Below are positions 11,710-19,578 of a stretch of 64,000 nt of DNA, one piece after another. Position numbers and translations under genes: made by a program. Positions within the stretch are counted from its first letter, which is position 1. Every line of letters starts with the position of its first letter. The DNA is from Actibacterium sp. MT2.3-13A (GTDB taxonomy: Bacteria; Pseudomonadota; Alphaproteobacteria; Rhodobacterales; Rhodobacteraceae). The notes beneath the pieces are model-generated. The model was not told the origin of the DNA. It was given only the letters and a program-made list of their open reading frames with translations, and did not search any database. Location of the stretch: positions 186,001 to 250,000 of the forward strand of contig NZ_JAGSOU010000001.1 in assembly GCF_018139985.1 (NCBI RefSeq), in the 5' to 3' direction.

Positions 11710-13320
11710 TCAGGCCCCGGCCTCCTCGTCATCGCCTTCTTCGGCCTCTCCGGCCTCCAGCTCTTCGGGATCGACCCAGCCAAGCTGGATTCGGGCAGTC
11801 ATCACGAGGTTCTGCGCCTCTTCAAGGCTGACATCGAATTTCTCGAGCACGCCCTCGTCCTTGACGCGCTCGCCATCGACCGTGGTCCAGCCGCCGGCCA
11901 GTTCCCAGTCGGCGCAGGTGGCGAAGTCTTCCAGCGTTTTCACGCCGTCCTCGGCCAGTGCCTCAATCATCTGGGGTGTCAGGCCCTCGAAATCAACCAG
12001 GCTGTCCTCGACGCCCAGCTCGCGGGCATGTTCCAGCGCCTTGCGGTTCATCTCGTCGAGATGGTCGCGGGCACGGGCCTGCAGCTCGCTTGCGGTGTCC
12101 TCGTCCACGCCGTCGATCACCAGCAGTTCGTCCACGTCCACATAGGCCACCTCTTCGAGCGAGGTGAAGCCCTCGGCGACCAGCAGCTGGGCGAAGAACT
12201 CGTCCAGGTCCAGCGTATCCATGAACAGCTTGGTGCGCTCCTCGAACTCGGCCTGGCGACGCGCCGATTCCTCGGCCTCGGTCATGATGTCGATGTCGAG
12301 CCCGGTCAGCTGGCTCGCCAGGCGCACGTTCTGGCCGCGCCGGCCGATGGCCAGCGACAGCTGCTCGTCGGGCACCACAACCTCGATGCGGTTGGCCTCC
12401 TCGTCGATCACCACCTTGGTGACCTCGGCCGGCTGAAGCGCGTTGACCAGGAAGGTCGCCTGATCCTCGTTCCACGGGATGATGTCGATCTTCTCGCCCT
12501 GCAGTTCGTTCACCACGGCCTGCACGCGGCTGCCGCGCATGCCGACGCAGGCACCCACCGGGTCGATCGAGTTGTCATAGGAAATGACCCCGATCTTGGC
12601 CCGCGAGCCCGGGTCGCGGGCCACGGCCTTGATCTCGATGATGCCGTCGTAGATTTCCGGCACTTCCATCTTGAAGAGTTCCGCCATGAATTCCGGCGCC
12701 GTGCGGGAGAGGAAGATCTGCGGACCCCGCGCCTCGCGGCGGACATCCTTGATGTAGCAGCGGATGCGGTCGTTCGGGCGATAGCTTTCGCGGCCGATCT
12801 TCTCGTTGCGGCGCAGGATCGCCTCGCCGCGGCCCACGTCGACGATGACGTTGCCGTATTCCTCGCGCTTGACGACGCCGTTGATGATGGTGCCGACGCG
12901 GTCCTTGAATTCCTCGTATTGCCGGTCGCGCTCTGCCTCGCGGACCTTCTGCAGGATCACCTGCTTGGCCGACTGCGCGGCGATCCGGCCCATCTCCACG
13001 GGCGGCACCTCGTCGCGGATCTCGTCGCCCACCTTGGGGTCGTCAAGATACTGCTTGGCCTGCTCCACGGTCAGCTCGGCCTGGTAGTTCTCCAGTTCGT
13101 CATCGGCCACCACGGTGCGCACGCGGGTAAAGGCCGCCCGCCCGGTCTTGCGGTCGATATGGACGCGGATGTCCATCTCCGAGCCATAGCGCGACTTCGC
13201 GGCCCGGGCGAGGCTTTCCTCCATCGCCTGCACCACCAGATCGGGGTCGATCATCTTCTCGCGGGCCACGGCCTCGGCGGTTTGCAGCAGCTCCAGCTGG
13301 TTTGCAGAGGTAATTGCCAT
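11710..13320 (-). CDS. nusA: Transcription termination/antitermination factor NusA
   Basis: The 536-residue protein starts at ATG 13320 ([22 protein letters not shown]), preceded by GAGGAG. Domains in order are the RNA polymerase-binding N-terminal domain (about 1-125), S1 (about 130-200), two KH domains ([20 protein letters not shown] and [18 protein letters not shown]), and an acidic C-terminal region with helix-hairpin-helix repeats that ends [13 protein letters not shown]. It modulates pausing and Rho-dependent and intrinsic termination. One base separates its start from the rimP stop. Confidence 0.97.
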   Translation of the reverse strand: MAITSANQLELLQTAEAVAREKMIDPDLVVQAMEESLARAAKSRYGSEMDIRVHIDRKTGRAAFTRVRTVVADDELENYQAELTVEQAKQYLDDPKVGDEIRDEVPPVEMGRIAAQSAKQVILQKVREAERDRQYEEFKDRVGTIINGVVKREEYGNVIVDVGRGEAILRRNEKIGRESYRPNDRIRCYIKDVRREARGPQIFLSRTAPEFMAELFKMEVPEIYDGIIEIKAVARDPGSRAKIGVISYDNSIDPVGACVGMRGSRVQAVVNELQGEKIDIIPWNEDQATFLVNALQPAEVTKVVIDEEANRIEVVVPDEQLSLAIGRRGQNVRLASQLTGLDIDIMTEAEESARRQAEFEERTKLFMDTLDLDEFFAQLLVAEGFTSLEEVAYVDVDELLVIDGVDEDTASELQARARDHLDEMNRKALEHARELGVEDSLVDFEGLTPQMIEALAEDGVKTLEDFATCADWELAGGWTTVDGERVKDEGVLEKFDVSLEEAQNLVMTARIQLGWVDPEELEAGEAEEGDDEEAGA

Positions 13321-13321
13321 C

Positions 13322-13915
13322 TCAGTTCTCCTCGGAAGCGGCCCCCTCGGGCGCGTCACTGTCTTCTGTTTCGATCTCGTCGAACGCGTCTTCGTCCACG
13401 ATGCCCGCGGCCTTGCGGCTGCGCAGCATCTCCGCGATCAGCTCGTCGGTCAGCACCAGCTTGGCCTCCGACAGCCAGTCGAATTTCAGCCCGATCGTGC
13501 CCTCGGGGATGGTGATCAGCACCTCGTCGCCCTCGGTCCCGGCCAGCGCACCCTTGAAGCGGCGGCGCCCGTCGATCAGTTCGGAGGTCTCGATCTTGGC
13601 CTCGAAACCCTCCCAGGTGTCGAAATCCTTCAGCCGGGTCAGCGGCCGGTCGATCCCGGGGCTGGAGACCTCCAGCGTGTAGTTCTCCTCGATCGGGTCC
13701 TCCACGTCCAGCACGGCGGAAACCGCGGTCGAGATCTCGGCGCAGTCATCGACCTCGATCCCGCCCTCGGGGCGCTCGGCCATGATCTGCAGGGTCTTGG
13801 TCTGGCCACCCATCAGGCGGATGCGCACCAGCTCGAACCCCATGCCCTCTAGGACGGGCTGGAGGATCTCGGCGAGGCGCCGGTCGATGGCGGCTTTGGC
13901 GATCAGGTCGTTCAT
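13322..13915 (-). CDS. rimP: Ribosome maturation factor RimP
   Basis: The 197-residue protein helps mature the 30S subunit. I chose ATG 13915 ([20 protein letters not shown]); the open frame upstream to 13942 begins inside the terminator hairpin. Family signatures are [14 protein letters not shown] and [20 protein letters not shown]. The tail (residues about 165-197) is acidic and low in complexity. It heads the rimP-nusA-ylxR-infB operon. Its ribosome site (TTTGGAA) is weak, and a terminator hairpin sits immediately upstream in its leader. Confidence 0.96.
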   Translation of the reverse strand: MNDLIAKAAIDRRLAEILQPVLEGMGFELVRIRLMGGQTKTLQIMAERPEGGIEVDDCAEISTAVSAVLDVEDPIEENYTLEVSSPGIDRPLTRLKDFDTWEGFEAKIETSELIDGRRRFKGALAGTEGDEVLITIPEGTIGLKFDWLSEAKLVLTDELIAEMLRSRKAAGIVDEDAFDEIETEDSDAPEGAASEEN

Positions 13916-13928
13916 GAATTCCAAACAC

Positions 13929-13952
13929 AAAAAAACGGGCACGCGGCCCGTT
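13929..13952 (-). terminator. Intrinsic terminator in the rimP operon leader
   Basis: On the minus strand AACGGGC, loop CGCGT, then GCCCGTT is followed by a T-tract. The stem and T-run are textbook, yet the element lies only 13 nt before the rimP start and downstream of the best operon promoter. It is therefore placed as an attenuator rather than as an end-of-gene terminator. Confidence 0.75.
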
Positions 13953-14007
13953 GATGTTTCCCGGTGGAGCGCCGGGGGTGGAGACCGGCACGCCGCTGTT
14001 GAAACTG

Positions 14008-14036
14008 CATATACGCCGCAACGCCGCAGAGTTCAA
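14008..14036 (-). promoter_or_regulatory. Near-consensus sigma-70 promoter of the rimP-nusA-infB operon
   Basis: Minus strand: TTGAAC (14036-14031), 17-nt spacer, TATATG (14013-14008). The start site would fall near 14001, leaving a leader of about 85 nt that contains the terminator at 13929-13952. No initiator tRNA gene (as in the E. coli metY operon) is visible here. Confidence 0.7.
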
Positions 14037-14055
14037 GGCCAAGCGCCGCCCGCCC

Positions 14056-14156
14056 CTTCTTCTTGGTCAAAATACTCATTTCCAGGATCCCGACCCACAC
14101 CGCCCGGCGCAGGGCGCGGGACGCCTCCGGCGGGAGTATTTGGACCAAGAAGAAGA
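14056..14156. repeat. Long inverted repeat between pip and rimP
   Basis: Arms of 22 bp (left 14057-14078, right 14134-14155) match with one mismatch. The left arm begins CTTCTTCTTGGTC and the right arm ends GGACCAAGAAGAAG; 55 bp lie between. It starts just after the pip stop and could act as a terminator for pip. The CTTGG...AATACTC core recurs after mutS (41117-41135), so it seems to belong to a dispersed repeat family. Confidence 0.7.
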
Positions 14157-14158
14157 AG

Positions 14159-15148
14159 TCACAGCCCCAATGCCACCGCCTGGCGCTGCACGCCGCGGGT
14201 GGCGCGCACCAGTTCGGCGCTGATGCCCGGCTCGCTCAGCGCGTGGCCGGCGAGCGGCACCATCCGCAGATCGGCCCGGCTCCAGCGCTGCGCCAGGTCC
14301 CAGGCCGAGGTGGGCGGGCAGATCATGTCGTAGCGGCCCTGCACGATGGTGGCCGGGATGTGCTGGATCAGCGGCAGATCCTGCAGGATCTGGCCGTCGC
14401 GCTCCAGCCAGCCGGCGTGTTTGAAGTAATGATTCTCCAGCCGGGCGAAGGCCCGGGCGTATTGCGCCGGCGCCTCGCCCACCGGGCCGTCGTTGGAAAC
14501 CGAGGCCAGCGCGTTCTCCCATCCCGCCCAGGCACGGGCATAGCGCGTCTCAAGCATCATGTCGCCCGAGAACAGCCGCTTGTGATAGGCGCCGATCATG
14601 TCGTGCCGTTCGTCCGCCGGGATCAGCTCGGCGAAGCGGGCCCACAGATCGGGCCAGAACCGCCCCGCGCCGCCGCCGTAGAACCAGTCGAGCTCGGCCC
14701 GGGTCATCAGGAACACGCCGCGCAGCACCAGATGGGCGGCGCGGTCGGGATGGGTCTGGGCGTAGATCAGCGCCAGCGTCGCGCCCCAGCTGCCGCCGAA
14801 GATCACCCAGCGTTCGATCCCCAGCGTCTGGCGAATGGTCTCGATGTCGCGGACCAGATGCCAGGTGGTGTTGGCCTCGACGCTGGCATGCGGGCGCGAG
14901 CGGCCGCAGCCGCGCTGGTCGAACAGGATGATGCGGTACTCCGCCGGGTCGAAATAGCGCCGCATCGCCGGACTGCAGCCGCCGCCCGGTCCGCCATGCA
15001 GCACGATCACCGGGATGCCCGAGGGGCTGCCGGATTGCTCGACGTAGATCTGGTGGCCATCGCCCACGTCCAGCATGCGCTGGTCGAACGGGTCGATCGG
15101 CGGAAAAAGATGATGCGTTGCGCGTTTTTGGCCTGCGGACCTGTCCAT
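14159..15148 (-). CDS. pip: Proline iminopeptidase
   Basis: The 329-residue alpha/beta hydrolase releases N-terminal proline from peptides. The oxyanion motif HGGPGGG (residues 51-57), DQRGCGRSRPHA, the nucleophile elbow GGSWG with Ser120, the acid in QGRYDMICPP and the histidine in LAGHALSEPG all match the family. It has no signal peptide and should be cytoplasmic. It is transcribed alone, divergent from ubiG with a 71-bp gap, and followed by the inverted repeat at 14056-14156. Confidence 0.95.
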   Translation of the reverse strand: MDRSAGQKRATHHLFPPIDPFDQRMLDVGDGHQIYVEQSGSPSGIPVIVLHGGPGGGCSPAMRRYFDPAEYRIILFDQRGCGRSRPHASVEANTTWHLVRDIETIRQTLGIERWVIFGGSWGATLALIYAQTHPDRAAHLVLRGVFLMTRAELDWFYGGGAGRFWPDLWARFAELIPADERHDMIGAYHKRLFSGDMMLETRYARAWAGWENALASVSNDGPVGEAPAQYARAFARLENHYFKHAGWLERDGQILQDLPLIQHIPATIVQGRYDMICPPTSAWDLAQRWSRADLRMVPLAGHALSEPGISAELVRATRGVQRQAVALGL

Positions 15149-15219
15149 AATCGCCCTATATAACGCCCAGACGCGCGCCGGAAAGCGCGCCTCCCCACAA
15201 GACCCGAACGGAGCAAGCG

Positions 15220-15966
15220 ATGCAACCCGCCCAGACCACCGTCGACCAATCCGAAGTTGCCAAGTTCGAGGCCATGGCTGCCGAATGGTGGGACCCGAAC
15301 GGCAAGTTCAAGCCGCTGCACATGCTCAACCCCTGCCGGCTGGACTATATCGCCGCGCAGATCGCGGCGGAGTTCGGCCGCGACCTGACGCAGGAGAAGC
15401 CCTTCGAGGGGCTGCGCCTGCTGGACATCGGCTGCGGCGGCGGGCTGCTGAGCGAGCCAATGGCGCGGCTCGGGGCCGAGGTGGTGGGCGCCGATGCCGC
15501 CGGCGGCAACATCCCCGTGGCCCGCGTCCATTCCGAGCAGTCGGGCCTTGCCATCGACTACCGCCACACCACGGCCGAGGCGCTGGCCGCCGCCGGAGAG
15601 CAGTTCGACGTGGTGCTGAACATGGAGGTGGTGGAGCATGTCTCGGATCCGCTGGCCTATCTCACCGCCTGCCGGCAACTCCTCAGGCCGGGCGGGCTGC
15701 ACATCTGCTCCACCATCAACCGCAACGCCAAGAGCTTTGCCGTGGCCATCGTGGGGGCGGAATATGTGATGCGCTGGCTGCCCAAGGGCACGCATGAGTG
15801 GAACAAGTTCATCACGCCGGATGAGCTTTTCGCGCTGCTGGAACAGGCGGGGCTGCGGCCGGTGGACCGCAAGGGCTTCGTCTTCAACCCGGTGTCGTGG
15901 CAGTGGAAACTGTCGGACCGCGATCTCAGCGTGAATTACGTCACCGCCAGCGTGAAGCCGGGCTGA
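15220..15966 (+). CDS. ubiG: Ubiquinone biosynthesis O-methyltransferase UbiG
   Basis: The 248-residue protein performs both O-methylation steps of ubiquinone synthesis. The SAM-binding motif is [20 protein letters not shown] (about residues 68-87). EFDVV-like post-motif [13 protein letters not shown] and the UbiG-specific N-terminus [20 protein letters not shown] and C-terminal [20 protein letters not shown] are clear. Start ATG 15220 follows GGAGC. It converges with gdx, whose stop lies 10 bp away. Confidence 0.97.
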   Translation: MQPAQTTVDQSEVAKFEAMAAEWWDPNGKFKPLHMLNPCRLDYIAAQIAAEFGRDLTQEKPFEGLRLLDIGCGGGLLSEPMARLGAEVVGADAAGGNIPVARVHSEQSGLAIDYRHTTAEALAAAGEQFDVVLNMEVVEHVSDPLAYLTACRQLLRPGGLHICSTINRNAKSFAVAIVGAEYVMRWLPKGTHEWNKFITPDELFALLEQAGLRPVDRKGFVFNPVSWQWKLSDRDLSVNYVTASVKPG

Positions 15967-15975
15967 GCCCCGGCG

Positions 15976-16299
15976 TCAGGCGAATTTCAGCCCCATCACG
16001 CCCACCGCGATCAGCAGCACCGAAACCAGCCGCAGCGCCGAGGCGCTGTCGCCGAAGAAGGTGACGCCCACGGCAAAGGTGCCCACCGCGCCGATGCCCG
16101 TCCAGACGGCATAGGCCGTCCCGATGGGAATGCTGCGCTGTGCATAGAGCAGCAACGCCCCGCTGGCCGCCATGCAGAACACGGCGAACAGCAGCCACAG
16201 CGGCCTGCCCCCCGCGCCGGACCAGCCGTTCTTCAGGCCCACGGGCCAGCCGATCTCGAACAGGCCGGCGGCGATCAGGCTGAGCCATGCTGCGCTCAT
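15976..16299 (-). CDS. gdx: SMR-family exporter, SugE/Gdx type (guanidinium)
   Basis: The 107-residue protein has four predicted membrane helices and the essential Glu15 in LFEIGWPVGLK. WTGIGAVGTFAVGVTFFGDS is the signature of the SugE/Gdx branch, which exports guanidinium, rather than the EmrE branch for bulky cations. Start ATG 16299 gives MSAAWLSLIAAG; the longer open frame upstream is a shadow of marR. It lies 38 bp downstream of a MarR regulator, probably in the same transcript. I see no guanidine riboswitch before it, so regulation through the MarR protein is the simpler inference. Confidence 0.9.
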   Translation of the reverse strand: MSAAWLSLIAAGLFEIGWPVGLKNGWSGAGGRPLWLLFAVFCMAASGALLLYAQRSIPIGTAYAVWTGIGAVGTFAVGVTFFGDSASALRLVSVLLIAVGVMGLKFA

Positions 16300-16337
16300 C
16301 ACATGTTTCCCCTCTCGATGGTTGCGCGGGGGCCGGC

Positions 16338-16787
16338 CTAGCCCGGCTCGCCCAGGCGCTGGCGGAGGGCGCGCAGCACCGGCAGGGCGGCGCGCACCTT
16401 GTCGGCGCCGATATCGGCCACGACTTCCTGGATGATCGGCGAGACGGCGGCGATGGCGGCGTCGCGGGCCTGCCGGCCCGCCGGGCTGATCGACACCATC
16501 TTGCGCCGCGCGTCGTCCCAGTCGGGGCGGATATGCACATGGCCCGCCCATTCCAGCTTGTTCAGGGTGTTGGTCATCGCCCCGCGGGTGACGTGGAACG
16601 CCTGCGCCAGCTGCGCCGGGCTGCGCTCCTCGCCCACGCGGGCGAGGTGGTTGAGCACGGTGAAATGGCTCAACTCCATGCCCTTGGGCAGGGCCTTGCT
16701 CAGCCGGCTGCGCGCCAGCTGGTCTGCCATGAACAGCTCGCCGAACAGCGAAACGGCCAGGGATTCTGATTCGGGTGTCTCGCTCAC
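16338..16787 (-). CDS. MarR-family transcriptional regulator
   Basis: The 149-residue winged-helix protein has the MarR DNA-binding core at about residues 35-105: LSHFTVLNHLARVGEERSPA, then QLAQAFHVTRGAMTNTLNKL, and the wing DDARRKMVSISPAGRQ. The ATG start overlaps the stop of the nitrilase gene upstream (ATGA), and gdx follows it. The likely targets are its own operon and gdx. The ligand is unknown. Confidence 0.92.
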   Translation of the reverse strand: MSETPESESLAVSLFGELFMADQLARSRLSKALPKGMELSHFTVLNHLARVGEERSPAQLAQAFHVTRGAMTNTLNKLEWAGHVHIRPDWDDARRKMVSISPAGRQARDAAIAAVSPIIQEVVADIGADKVRAALPVLRALRQRLGEPG

Positions 16788-17617
16788 GTCGGCAGCTCGA
16801 ACTCGCGGTCATGGGTCAGGGCGGGTATCCTTCTTCGTGCCCCGTCCACCTCGGCGCGGTCAAGATCGACATAGAGGGTGCAGGGCGCCTCGCCGGCGCG
16901 GGCCAGCACCTCGCCCCAGGGCGCGATGGCCAGCGCATGGCCCCAGGTCTGGCGCGGTTTGCCCTCGCGGGCCCTGTGCGTGCCGCATTGCGCAGGGGCC
17001 AGCACATAGCAGCCGGTCTCGATCGCGCGGGCGCGCAGCAAGCTCTCCCAATGCGCGGCACCGCTGACCGGCGAAAAGGCCGCAGGGACGGTCAGCACCT
17101 CGGCCCCGGCCCTGGCCAGCGCGCGGTAGAGATGCGCGAAGCGCAGATCGTAGCAGATGCTCAGCCCCAGCCGGGCGAAGGGCGTCTCGGCCACCACCGC
17201 GCGCGTGCCGGGACGGAAGCCGTCGGATTCGCGATAGGTCTCGGTCTCCGAGATCGCCACGTCGAACATGTGGATCTTGTCGTAGCGCGCGACGATCGCC
17301 CCCTCGGGCGAGATCACGAAGGAGCGGTTGGCGAACCGCCCGTCGGGGTCGTCGGTCTTGAGCGCGAGCGATCCGATCAGCAGCCACAGACCCAGCCGCG
17401 CCGCCTCGTCCCGCAATCCGGCCAGCACCGGGTCGTCGCCCTCGTGGCGCAGCACCGCGCGCTGGTGCGCCCGGCTGGCCGAGACACAGTTGGTCACCTC
17501 GGGCGTCAGGACGAATCCCGCGCCCTCGCCCGCCGCCTGCGCCATCCCGGCGCGCACCGTGGCGAGGTTCTCGCCCGGGTCGTCGCTGGAATTGATCTGG
17601 AGCAGGGCGGCGCGCAT
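16784..17617 (-). CDS. Carbon-nitrogen hydrolase (nitrilase superfamily, Nit-like)
   Basis: The 277-residue protein has the complete Glu-Lys-Cys triad: Glu40 in FVLTPEVTN, Lys114 in RYDKIHMFDV and Cys155 in LSICYDLRFAHLYRAL. The last motif places it with the Nit1/Nit2 branch, which cleaves deaminated glutathione or omega-amides such as alpha-ketoglutaramate. Glutaredoxin lies 3 bp upstream in the same direction, which fits a glutathione-repair role (deaminated glutathione amidase). marR overlaps its stop. Confidence 0.92.
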   Translation of the reverse strand: MRAALLQINSSDDPGENLATVRAGMAQAAGEGAGFVLTPEVTNCVSASRAHQRAVLRHEGDDPVLAGLRDEAARLGLWLLIGSLALKTDDPDGRFANRSFVISPEGAIVARYDKIHMFDVAISETETYRESDGFRPGTRAVVAETPFARLGLSICYDLRFAHLYRALARAGAEVLTVPAAFSPVSGAAHWESLLRARAIETGCYVLAPAQCGTHRAREGKPRQTWGHALAIAPWGEVLARAGEAPCTLYVDLDRAEVDGARRRIPALTHDREFELPT

Positions 17618-17620
17618 GGC

Positions 17621-17881
17621 TCAGGCCTGCTGCAGCAGCGGGTCAAGCTTGCCGGCGCGCTCCAGCGCGTAAAGATCGTCGCAGCCGCCGACATGGGTCT
17701 CGCCGATGAAGATCTGCGGCACGGTATAGCCGCCATTGGCGCGGGCCATCATTTCCTGCCGGCGGTCGGGGTCGCCCGCGACGTCGATTTCGTTGAAGCT
17801 GACCCCTTTCGAGGACAGCAGGCGCTTGGCCATGAAGCAGAAGCCGCAGGTCGGCGTGGTGTAGAGTTCAACGGGTTTCAT
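17621..17881 (-). CDS. grxC: Glutaredoxin 3
   Basis: The 86-residue thiol-disulfide oxidoreductase has a CGFC active site (Cys12 and Cys15) in place of the commoner CPYC. The glutathione-binding TVPQIFIGETHVGGCDDLYA motif is complete. Length is normal for Grx3-type proteins. It sits in the series comF-grxC-nitrilase-marR-gdx with only 3 bp to the nitrilase gene. A CGFC motif keeps both cysteines, so dithiol chemistry should remain possible. Confidence 0.95.
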   Translation of the reverse strand: MKPVELYTTPTCGFCFMAKRLLSSKGVSFNEIDVAGDPDRRQEMMARANGGYTVPQIFIGETHVGGCDDLYALERAGKLDPLLQQA

Positions 17882-17909
17882 AGACGGTTCCTATTCAGTT
17901 GCCGCCAAT

Positions 17910-18626
17910 CTAGGCATCCTTAACCGCGCGCGCCAGTGCCAGGGTGAAAACCTCCCTTGCGCCTGCGGCAAGGCAGGCCGCGGCGGCGGCGGTGAAACTG
18001 GCGCCCGAGGTCATCACGTCATCGACCAGCAGCACCGGCCGCCCTTTCATCCGCGCCACCCGCCGGGGGTGGGCGGCGATCCGGCCCGCCATGTTGGCAA
18101 AGCGTGCCTCGGCGCTCATCCCCTCCTGTGCGGGCGTGGCGCGGGGGCGGATCAGCAGATCGGGGCAATGCTCCAGCCCCGCGCCCCGCGCCACGCCCTC
18201 GGCCAGCAGCGCGGCCTGGTTGTAGCGCCGTCTCAGCAGCCGCCAGCGGTGCAGCGGCATCGGCGCGACCAGCAGGTCGGGGGCGAGGATCGGCCGGGCC
18301 GCCCGCAGCATCCAGCCCGCGGCCGGGCGCGCCAGGTCGGTCCGGTCGCCATGTTTCAGCGCCAGCGTCAGGCGCCGGGCGTTGTCACGATAGACCAGCG
18401 CCGCGCGCCCCCGCGCCCAGGGCCGGGGCCGGGCGAGGCAGTCGTCGCAATGGACGACGCCCTCGGCCTCCTCCCCCGGCAGGGGCGCGCCGCAGAGGTC
18501 GCAGACCAGCCCCGAAATGAACCATGTGTCGCGCCAGCACGGGCCGCAGAGCGCGAAATCGCTCTCGACCAGATCGCCGCAGGACACGCATTGCGGCGGA
18601 AAGACAAGGCGCAACGCCCTTTGCAT
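17910..18626 (-). CDS. comF: ComF-family phosphoribosyltransferase-like protein
   Basis: The 238-residue protein has an N-terminal zinc-ribbon region with CxxC pairs (PPQCVSCGD, LCGPC, CDLCG, CDDC). A C-terminal phosphoribosyltransferase domain carries the PRPP loop VLLVDDVMTSGASF. ComF proteins take part in DNA uptake in naturally competent bacteria. In this family the gene is common whether or not competence is known, so its role here is uncertain. It heads the minus-strand series and is divergent from the methyltransferase gene with a 29-bp gap. Confidence 0.9.
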   Translation of the reverse strand: MQRALRLVFPPQCVSCGDLVESDFALCGPCWRDTWFISGLVCDLCGAPLPGEEAEGVVHCDDCLARPRPWARGRAALVYRDNARRLTLALKHGDRTDLARPAAGWMLRAARPILAPDLLVAPMPLHRWRLLRRRYNQAALLAEGVARGAGLEHCPDLLIRPRATPAQEGMSAEARFANMAGRIAAHPRRVARMKGRPVLLVDDVMTSGASFTAAAAACLAAGAREVFTLALARAVKDA

Positions 18627-18655
18627 TCGCTTCCGAGCCTTCTACATAGCCGGCC

Positions 18656-19489
18656 ATGACCCAGCCGCCGCGCCTGACCGACCGCACCGCCCTGACCCGC
18701 AACCGCGCCCGCAGCCGCGGCGACGCGATGTTCCTGCAACACGCCGCGCGCGACGAGGTTCAGGAAAGACTGGAACTGGTTAACAGAACCTTTACGGCGC
18801 CTGCGGTGGTGACCGGCTTCCCCGAAATCTGGGCCTGGCCGGGCGCGAAAATCGTCGATGACGACGAGGTTCTGGATCTGGAGCAAGGCACGCATGACCT
18901 GGTGATCCACGCCCTCTGCCTGCACTGGGCGAACGATCCGGTGGGGCAACTGGTGCAATGCCGCCGGGCCTTGAGGCCCGACGGGCTGTTCCTGGCGGTC
19001 CTGTTCGGCGGGCGGACCCTGCATGAGCTGCGCGCGTCGCTGGCCGAGGCGGAAACGCGCCTTGCCGGGGGGCTCTCGCCGCGCGTCGCGCCGATGGGCG
19101 AGATCCGCGATCTCGGCGCGCTGCTGCAACGGGCGGGCTTCGCCCTGCCGGTGGCCGATGCCGCGCCCCTGACCGCGACCTACGAGACCGCGCTGCATCT
19201 GATGCACGAGTTGCGCGCGATGGGCGAGGGCAACGCGCTGGCCGGCCGCCACCGCCGCTTCGCCCCGCGCGCCCTGTTCGCCGAGGCCGCCCGCGTCTAC
19301 GCCGAAACCTACGGCACGCCCGACGGGCGCATCCCCGCGACCTTCGAGATGATCGTGCTGACCGGCTGGGCGCCGGATGACAGCCAGCCCAAACCGCTGC
19401 GCCCCGGATCGGCCGCCGCGCGGCTGGCCGACGCGCTGAACACCGACGAGGCCCCCCTGCCCGACCCGGCGCGCCCGCGCCGCGATTGA
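18656..19489 (+). CDS. SAM-dependent methyltransferase-like protein (BioC/NDUFAF5-like)
   Basis: The 277-residue protein has the layout of class I methyltransferases. It opens with RNRARSRGDAMFLQHAARDEVQERL, in which the first part resembles the N-terminus of NDUFAF5-like proteins. HALCLHWANDPVGQLVQCRRALRPDGLFLAVLFGG is the motif IV-post region of the BioC/NDUFAF5 branch (the sequence spans about residues 83-117). The usual glycine-rich motif I is degenerate, which is also seen in some alphaproteobacterial members. In mitochondria NDUFAF5 modifies a complex I subunit; the substrate here is not known. hemH follows. Confidence 0.85.
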   Translation: MTQPPRLTDRTALTRNRARSRGDAMFLQHAARDEVQERLELVNRTFTAPAVVTGFPEIWAWPGAKIVDDDEVLDLEQGTHDLVIHALCLHWANDPVGQLVQCRRALRPDGLFLAVLFGGRTLHELRASLAEAETRLAGGLSPRVAPMGEIRDLGALLQRAGFALPVADAAPLTATYETALHLMHELRAMGEGNALAGRHRRFAPRALFAEAARVYAETYGTPDGRIPATFEMIVLTGWAPDDSQPKPLRPGSAAARLADALNTDEAPLPDPARPRRD

Positions 19490-19513
19490 CCCATTGGCAA
19501 AACCGTCTATGTC
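19486..19513 (+). promoter_or_regulatory. Candidate hemH promoter
   Basis: TTGACC (19486-19491), 16-nt spacer, TATGTC (19508-19513). The -35 box overlaps the end of the upstream methyltransferase gene. The repeats at 19511-19575 lie immediately downstream, over the start site and leader. Confidence 0.5.
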
Positions 19514-19575
19514 CTGGGGGCAAGCCCGACCTGCCCAGGACATCACCGGAACGCCCCAGGACAAGAACGGAACGA
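19511..19575 (+). repeat. 21-bp tandem repeat with inverted half-copy upstream of hemH
   Basis: Two adjacent 21-bp units (19534-19554 and 19555-19575) start with CCCAGGACA and contain GGAACG; 17 of 21 positions match. An inverted copy GTCCTGGG lies at 19511-19518. The 21-bp spacing equals two DNA helical turns, as for cooperative operator sites. No known iron or heme operator was recognised. Confidence 0.6.
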
Positions 19576-19578
19576 AAC

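Noticed and set aside
13952-14060. Initiator tRNA gene upstream of rimP, as in enterobacteria
   Set aside because: No cloverleaf, T-arm TTCAAATCC-like sequence or CCA end is visible; only a promoter and hairpins.
16300-16337. Guanidine riboswitch before gdx
   Set aside because: Only 38 bp separate gdx from marR, and no ACGR-containing guanidine motif is seen.
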